Assembly (NCBI GenBank): GCA_009887095.1
Contig: QXYC01000004.1
Coordinates: 25,561-89,560 of the forward strand
Reading direction: 5' to 3'
DNA length: 64,000 nt
From: Candidatus Poseidoniales archaeon
GTDB lineage: Archaea; Thermoplasmatota; Poseidoniia; Poseidoniales; Poseidoniaceae
Numbering within the stretch: the first letter of the stretch is position 1; every line of letters begins with the position of its first letter. Shown here one piece after another: positions 58,879 to 64,000 of this stretch. A model generated the notes under the pieces. The model did no database searches, was not told where the DNA came from, and saw only the letters and a list, made by a program, of their open reading frames with translations. A program made the translations under genes and the position numbers.

Positions 58879-58926
58879 ATTGGGCCGAGCCCAATCCTTG
58901 TGGGAACCATCGTTCCCCATGTTTTT
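58879..58926 (+). terminator. Double hairpin with T-run after L10e
   Basis: Stem 1 ATTGGGC-CGA-GCCCAAT (58879-58895), stem 2 GGGAAC-CATC-GTTCCC (58902-58917), then TTTTT at 58922-58926. This is a good intrinsic-terminator layout for the L10e transcript. Confidence 0.6.
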
Positions 58927-58985
58927 GGGCGCGAGTTCCATAAGTCCTAACCAATGACATCAACACAAGGAGAAGGGGTGAGACA

Positions 58986-60764
58986 ATGCGAGTAGCCGTT
59001 CTGAAGGAAGACAGTTGTCAACCAAAGAAGTGCAACGATGAATGTCATGCCTTCTGCCCACCGGTTCGAAATGGTCAAGAATGCATCATCCTCGATGACA
59101 AAACGGGCAAGCCTCACATTTCGGAGAGCCTTTGCATCGGCTGTGGAATTTGCATCAATAAATGTCCGCACGACGCCTTGATCATCGAACAATTGCCAAG
59201 CGAACTCGAGAGCGACATGATTCATCGGTATTCAATGAACGGATTCCGACTGTTCCGGCTGCCAACTCCATCAAAGGAAAGCGTTGTTGGAATCCTTGGA
59301 CCAAACGGTATGGGCAAATCAACGGCCATCAATGCCTTGTCGGGCCGTATGATTCCTAACCTCGGTGACTGGTTGGACAAGGAAGCGGATTGGGACGGTG
59401 TCATCGAGACATTGCCTCGAGGTGAACTTCGAGATTTCTTTGTGGCTGTACGGGATGGAAAAATCAAAGTTGCTCTCAAGCCACAAAATGTCGACCGGCT
59501 CCCGAAGCGGGTGAAAGGCACCGTCCGTGACCTTCTTTCCAAAGTCGATGAACGAAAGATGTTCGATGAGATGACAAAGAAACTTGGCATCGACCATTTG
59601 CTTGATCGAACGATTCAGCAACTCTCTGGCGGAGAATTGCAACGGATGGCCATTTGTGCAACGCTGCTTCGAGATGTCGATGTGTACTTCTTCGATGAGC
59701 CATCTTCTTACCTCGATATTCACGAGCGAATGAGAATTGTTCGGATCATCCAAGACCTCGCAGAAACAAAGCGCGTCATTGTTATCGAGCACGATTTGGC
59801 GGTGCTTGACGTGCTATGTGACCTGGTCCACATCGTTTACGGCAAGAAGGGGGCGTTCGGTATCTTCACGCCTGCACGGTCAACCCGTCAAGCCATCAAC
59901 ACCTACCTCGATGGATTCCTTCCAGAACAAAATGTCCGTATTCGTGACAAGCCGATCAAATTTCTTAATCACAGCGATCGTGTTTCAGAACTCGGTTCAC
60001 AAGTGGTCTCCTGGGGCGGACTTGGCAAAACCCTTGGTGAATTCAAACTCGAAACTGGAGAGGGCGCTGTGCACCGCTCTGAAGTCGTGGGTGTGGTTGG
60101 TCCCAACGGTACTGGCAAATCAACCATGATCAAGGTCCTTGCTGGTGAACATGAATACGATGAGGGCTGGGTCACTTCAGATGCTTCGATCTCCTACAAA
60201 CCTCAGCACATCCATGTCGATATCGATGGAAGCGTTCAGTTGTGGCTCGACAGTGAAATTGGTCCACGCTGGCGAAGCGGTGAATTCAATGTCAACGTCA
60301 TTCGAGCACTCGGTGTCGACCAGCTGCTTCCCAAGCGCGTCAAGAAACTCTCCGGTGGAGAGCGACAAGCGGTTTCTATAGCGATCTGTCTTGGTCGAGA
60401 GGCAGACTTGTACCTGCTTGACGAACCTTCGGCCCATCTTGATGCCAACGCTCGCATGGAAGCCGCCAAAGCGATTCGAAGAACCATGGAAGCCAACGAA
60501 AAGTCTGCATTCGTCATTGACCACGACGTTTACTTCATCGACATCGTCAGTGATTCCTTGCTTGTTTTCGAAGGCGAGGGTGGACGCTATGGAAAAGCGC
60601 AGGGCCCATTCAGACTTCAAGCAGGGATGAATCGATTCCTTGAAGGCGTGAATGTCACATTCCGGCGGGATCATGACTCAAAACGTCCACGGATTAACAA
60701 AACCGAAAGTCGAAAGGATCGAGAGCAGAGAACTTCTGGAGATTTCTACTCCTTCAATCATTGA
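58986..60764 (+). CDS. abce1: ABCE1/RLI ribosome-recycling ATPase
   Basis: A 592-residue twin-ATPase that splits ribosomes. The N-terminal iron-sulfur domain has NDECHAFCPPVRNG and CIGCGICINKCPHDAL (two 4Fe-4S clusters). ABC1 Walker A GPNGMGKST is near 105 and signature LSGGELQRM; ABC2 has GPNGTGKST near 372 and LSGGERQAV. Archaeal family, cytoplasmic. The start ATG 58986 follows AGGAGAAGGGGTGA. It is 13 bp ahead of the first nuclease-family gene and is likely in one transcript with it. Confidence 0.97.
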   Translation: MRVAVLKEDSCQPKKCNDECHAFCPPVRNGQECIILDDKTGKPHISESLCIGCGICINKCPHDALIIEQLPSELESDMIHRYSMNGFRLFRLPTPSKESVVGILGPNGMGKSTAINALSGRMIPNLGDWLDKEADWDGVIETLPRGELRDFFVAVRDGKIKVALKPQNVDRLPKRVKGTVRDLLSKVDERKMFDEMTKKLGIDHLLDRTIQQLSGGELQRMAICATLLRDVDVYFFDEPSSYLDIHERMRIVRIIQDLAETKRVIVIEHDLAVLDVLCDLVHIVYGKKGAFGIFTPARSTRQAINTYLDGFLPEQNVRIRDKPIKFLNHSDRVSELGSQVVSWGGLGKTLGEFKLETGEGAVHRSEVVGVVGPNGTGKSTMIKVLAGEHEYDEGWVTSDASISYKPQHIHVDIDGSVQLWLDSEIGPRWRSGEFNVNVIRALGVDQLLPKRVKKLSGGERQAVSIAICLGREADLYLLDEPSAHLDANARMEAAKAIRRTMEANEKSAFVIDHDVYFIDIVSDSLLVFEGEGGRYGKAQGPFRLQAGMNRFLEGVNVTFRRDHDSKRPRINKTESRKDREQRTSGDFYSFNH

Positions 60765-60777
60765 TGAGGTGACATGA

Positions 60778-62541
60778 ATGCCAGTTGGACTCCCGCCACT
60801 TGGAGGCCCACTTGGACGTTCCCGTTCACGAATTTCAGCAAGCGGTTTGACCACATTTCTCCGTTGCGAACGCCAATGGTTTCTCGGCTCGAAACTCGGG
60901 CTTTCTGGTCCAACAACACCCTCTCAAGTTCTTGGAATCGTCATTGAGGATGAACTGTGCGGTTTGCTGATGCACAGGCCTGATGCTAGCATTAACTCAC
61001 TTACTGAACTGAGCCACTGGATTGCCCAAAAAGTACCCGATGCTGCACGACGTGCACAAGAGGCTGGGCAAGCTGATTGGGATGCTTCCTTGTGGCGAAC
61101 GGCCGATTGGGTTTGGGAAGAAATAGAACTCGAAACAATGGAGGAAAAGCTTCGTGCAGGCTTGACCCTGTTCATGGAAGAGGTGAATGAGTGCATGAAT
61201 GCAGGCGGTGGCCCGTACCTCGAACAGTACAGAAGGGGTGAATGTCCATTCGAAGTTCCTTCACCTGCTTGGGGCGAGGAGCCACGCTTCCCAGTGCCCG
61301 ACAAGGTCCGCAGTTTCGGCATGCGCTCTTGGGCTCGTGACGAACCGATGGTATGGAACGAGGCAGGTACGGATGTGTCATGGCATGAAGCTTGGGAAAT
61401 AGCAAGGCCTTGGGTGAAGGACCCCCGCGTCCACCAACCCCAGCGATTGTACCACCCGGAAGGGTGGGCTGCAGGCGAACTTGACCTCGTGATGCGATGG
61501 GATGGTCGAATCCGTCTAATCGATATCAAATCTGGAGATCCAACTTCTCGGTTCGCAGCCTCCTTGCAACATCAACTTCGATTCTATGCTTGGTTGTGGC
61601 ATGAAACTCATGACGGTCAAACCATTGATGGATTGGAAGGTTGGTACCTCGCTGGCCCTCACCGACTCACCTACGATGCTCCAACAAAAGAAGAAATTCA
61701 TGCCATGACTACCGAGTTTTTTTCAATCAACAAAGCCATGCAGGGGATGGGCTCCGGGCCAGTAGCCCTTCCAGCACTGCCGGGTGACGCTTGTACGGGC
61801 GAAGCCGCTGGATGTCATTGGTGCAGCCTGGGCAAAAATTCTGATGGCTCATTGGTCAATGATGAATTGTTGGCATCGATTACCTCGGTCCGATCCTTGG
61901 AGGTGGCCTCACCAAGCCAGCCGCTTTCTTCAATTCCAAACCGAGTTCATGTGCATGGGAAATTCACTGGTGCTTGGGGCCCACTGCCCAACCACTTTGG
62001 CGAACCTGTGCTCGGCGCTATGTTGATGGCAGGTGGCGCTCAAATCACTGTTGAAGAAAGTGAGCCGGGTTCATATCCAGCACTCCATGACGGCCCGAAA
62101 GGGGAACTCGTGATCATCAATGCTCTGCCAGGTGTTTGGCGAGGCAGCCCTCGCCTTTACCTCGATTCGAAGAGCAAACTGATGACGGTTGCTGAAGCTG
62201 AAGAGCATTTTGCCGACTCTGGAAAAGACCTCAAAGACCTCACCACTCGAGTTGGACTTTTGCGAACGAGAGCGAACGTCGAGGGCATCGTGCTCAGTTT
62301 GAGAAAACGTTCTGGTGTTCGATTGGATGAAAAACCTTGGACCATGTTTGCAATGCACCTCTGGGATGGTGCTCACGTCGTGGAAATAGCAGCTTTTGGC
62401 TCGAGTATCTCTGGACAAATGGAAGCCATCCGGCCTGGAGATCGAATCACTCTGATGGCAGCAGAACTTGGCTGGCGTGCCGGCTTACCTCAACTTCGAA
62501 TCGACAACCGGAAAACTCGATTGACCATCAAAGACAATTAA
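60778..62541 (+). CDS. Fe-S PD-(D/E)XK nuclease-family protein (Cas4/RecB-like) with OB-fold, copy 1
   Basis: A 587-residue protein. The nuclease core reads GELDLVMRWDGRIRLIDIKS (active-site D and D-x-K) followed by LQHQLRFYAWL, the Q-x3-Y helix of Cas4/AddB. An Fe-S cluster is suggested by C in RCERQWF and the trio in DACTGEAAGCHWCSLG. The final 130 residues look like an OB fold (NVEGIVLSLRKRSGVRL). The family cuts or chews DNA ends in repair. The gene stands behind abce1 and is followed by a paralogue. Confidence 0.8.
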   Translation: MPVGLPPLGGPLGRSRSRISASGLTTFLRCERQWFLGSKLGLSGPTTPSQVLGIVIEDELCGLLMHRPDASINSLTELSHWIAQKVPDAARRAQEAGQADWDASLWRTADWVWEEIELETMEEKLRAGLTLFMEEVNECMNAGGGPYLEQYRRGECPFEVPSPAWGEEPRFPVPDKVRSFGMRSWARDEPMVWNEAGTDVSWHEAWEIARPWVKDPRVHQPQRLYHPEGWAAGELDLVMRWDGRIRLIDIKSGDPTSRFAASLQHQLRFYAWLWHETHDGQTIDGLEGWYLAGPHRLTYDAPTKEEIHAMTTEFFSINKAMQGMGSGPVALPALPGDACTGEAAGCHWCSLGKNSDGSLVNDELLASITSVRSLEVASPSQPLSSIPNRVHVHGKFTGAWGPLPNHFGEPVLGAMLMAGGAQITVEESEPGSYPALHDGPKGELVIINALPGVWRGSPRLYLDSKSKLMTVAEAEEHFADSGKDLKDLTTRVGLLRTRANVEGIVLSLRKRSGVRLDEKPWTMFAMHLWDGAHVVEIAAFGSSISGQMEAIRPGDRITLMAAELGWRAGLPQLRIDNRKTRLTIKDN

Positions 62542-62584
62542 AGGTGGCTTAGAGTTTAAGAAGCGTCGGTCAACATTGCGATGT

Positions 62585-64000
62585 ATGCCTGTCCGACTCG
62601 CCATTAACGACGATGATTCAGTGGGTCCCTACAACCGCTTGAGTGCGAGTCAGGTGAATGCCTACACAAATTGCTCAAGGATGTGGTTCTATGAGAAAGT
62701 GCGTCGATTCAAGATGCCTCAAATCCCTGTTCTGTTTGTCGGTCGTGCTGTTGAAGAAGCATTTTGCCGAATGCTCCAAGAATCGCCTGCGTTGTTAGCG
62801 CCAAGTGCCTCTTCGGATACGCTGTCCAATATTCCATTAGACGACAATGGCGTCCCGAGTCGGGATTCCGACATGCCTTGGCCAGCGGACCGCTTGCTCG
62901 CCTTGCCCACTGAAATGTGGCCAGTCGATCTCGAAGGCCTGCGCTCATGGGCTCAGCAACGTCTTCAGGCTCACCTTCCTTTGGCCCTTAAGGCCATGAA
63001 GGAGGAGTGGGAAAAAGACGAACGCAAAGCAGGTGACTGGTCAAGTGTTGACCCCGCACGGTGCATGGAAATGTGCCTGAAGGGGCTTGAGATGCACCTT
63101 GCAGAAGTGCAGCGATGTTTTGATGCAAACGGCGGCCCGGGACTTGAACAATGGCGAAAAGGGGTGCGACCTCATTGGCCCGCTCCGGACGGTCGCCGTT
63201 ACGAAATGTCCCTTCGCCATCCACTCGCACAAGATGGACCCCTGGTTTGGGTTGAGGCTTGGGAGATTTCGCGGCCTTGGTTTGTCGATCCACATGCCGG
63301 GAAATTTGCAATGAACGCCATCCATCCTGACCATTGGTTCCAAGGCGAGTACGACATGGTGTACCGATGGGATGGGCGAATCAACATCGTTGACCTGAAA
63401 GCCAGCGTCGGTGCAGGTGACCGCTCGGGCAATTATGTCGAACAACTGCGGATGTACGCCATGCTATGGTGGGTGACACATGAGCGTAAAGAGCAGGTTG
63501 ATGCCTTGCAAATATGGTACCTCGGTGCTGACGTGATAAAAGAAATCCAGGTTCCGACAGTTCCCGAAATGGAGGCCATGGAGACGAAGTTAGAATCGCT
63601 TTGGAAAGAAATCAAATCTGAACAACCGACCATCGACGACTGCCCACCAGAGCCTCTGCCAATGCGGGGTTTCTCACCGGGTGGCGTGCCTACAAAGGCG
63701 CCAGAAGAAAGCCGCTGCTCTCGGTGTGATTGGAAGGCTGTCTGTCCTGGTGGAGATGGGCCTGAGTCATTGCCCGATGGAGGTTCAATCCGTTTGCCTG
63801 GCTCGACAGCTTCCTATGACTTGACTCCAATCAACGCACTACAACCTCGGATGACGCTTATTGCCGACGTGTTCAGTGTGATGGGTGGTGGCGATGGTCG
63901 CCGTCCAAAGATCAAGATTGAACAGGATGGCCACTTTGCCAGTCTCCAGTTGTTGGTCGATCGTCATCAAGATGGTGAGCCTGCATGGCCCGCTGACTTG
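62585..64000 (+). CDS. Fe-S PD-(D/E)XK nuclease-family protein (Cas4/RecB-like), copy 2, cut by window end
   Basis: 472 codons are visible without a stop. The start ATG 62585 reads MPVRLAINDD. It repeats the layout of the gene before: RLSASQVNAYTNCSRMWFYE at the front, GEYDMVYRWDGRINIVDLKA as catalytic D and D-x-K, YVEQLRMYAMLWW, and the cluster cysteines SRCSRCDWKAVCPGG. The nuclease parts of the two genes are similar but clearly diverged. An OB-like start follows (LQPRMTLIADVFSVMGGG). No strong ribosome site is seen. Confidence 0.8.
   Translation, partial: MPVRLAINDDDSVGPYNRLSASQVNAYTNCSRMWFYEKVRRFKMPQIPVLFVGRAVEEAFCRMLQESPALLAPSASSDTLSNIPLDDNGVPSRDSDMPWPADRLLALPTEMWPVDLEGLRSWAQQRLQAHLPLALKAMKEEWEKDERKAGDWSSVDPARCMEMCLKGLEMHLAEVQRCFDANGGPGLEQWRKGVRPHWPAPDGRRYEMSLRHPLAQDGPLVWVEAWEISRPWFVDPHAGKFAMNAIHPDHWFQGEYDMVYRWDGRINIVDLKASVGAGDRSGNYVEQLRMYAMLWWVTHERKEQVDALQIWYLGADVIKEIQVPTVPEMEAMETKLESLWKEIKSEQPTIDDCPPEPLPMRGFSPGGVPTKAPEESRCSRCDWKAVCPGGDGPESLPDGGSIRLPGSTASYDLTPINALQPRMTLIADVFSVMGGGDGRRPKIKIEQDGHFASLQLLVDRHQDGEPAWPADL

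Noticed and set aside
60778-64000. CRISPR-associated Cas4 locus
   Set aside because: No repeats, no cas1/cas2 in the window; proteins are much longer than Cas4.

Overview
The window looks like a chromosomal piece of a planktonic euryarchaeon of the Marine Group II / Poseidoniales type. The informational core is archaeal: ribosomal protein L10e, ABCE1/RLI, Hel308-like helicase, RPA with its COG3390-type partner, KEOPS subunit Cgi121, geranylgeranyl diphosphate synthase with geranylgeranyl reductase, a Bat-type HTH regulator and an archaeal type IV pilin. Several bacterial-type genes sit among them: GyrB/GyrA, MutS/MutL and a class II CCA-adding enzyme. Very large secreted PKD-repeat proteins are also present. 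The lineage call is inferred from this gene mix; no rRNA is present. Gene packing is dense: I count 50 protein genes, two of them cut by the window edges, and many overlap by a few bases. I saw no rRNA, convincing tRNA, CRISPR array, insertion sequence or prophage.

Layout. 1-8.2 kb: EF-hand protein (cut), CCA-adding enzyme, ParB-like protein, HxlR regulator, a 39-residue Cys-rich mini-protein, then a minus-strand cluster of Bat-type regulator, PIMT-like methyltransferase, HEAT-like protein and M61 peptidase. 8.2-19.6 kb: envelope and secreted proteins (DUF2085-like membrane protein, M28 peptidase, 1402-residue PKD metallopeptidase, acidic lipoprotein-like surface protein), a thymidylate kinase with an extra C-terminal domain, and AroD. 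19.6-24.7 kb: an AT-rich control region with a G-quadruplex motif, then gyrB-gyrA; GyrA ends in a canonical EF-hand loop. 24.8-31.2 kb: DRE-TIM acyltransferase, AspA/AstE-like zinc enzyme, thioesterase, SprT-like protein, membrane proteins. 31.3-40.2 kb: hel308-cgi121, tldD-tldE, rpa-COG3390. 40.3-43.2 kb: a compact pilus/secretion-type operon (small unknown protein, two half-size T2SSF membrane proteins, a VirB11/TadA-like ATPase). 43.2-46.8 kb: a triple SAP-like protein, a small helical protein with an acidic tail, and a porphobilinogen-deaminase-like protein lacking the cofactor cysteine. 46.9-50.6 kb: isoprenoid lipid genes, a pilin, MoaA. 50.7-56.8 kb: aroA facing mutL-mutS. 56.9-64 kb: membrane sensor-like protein, L10e, ABCE1 and two tandem Fe-S PD-(D/E)XK nuclease-family proteins, the second cut by the window end.

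Best leads for something undescribed: (1) the HemC-like protein with KD and RR active-site signatures but no dipyrromethane-cofactor Cys; (2) the EF-hand on GyrA together with a G4 motif and palindromes upstream of gyrB; (3) the tandem Cas4/RecB-like Fe-S nucleases behind ABCE1; (4) the four-gene split-FlaJ secretion operon with its unknown first gene; (5) the thymidylate kinase fusion. All calls are from reading the sequence; no database search was run.
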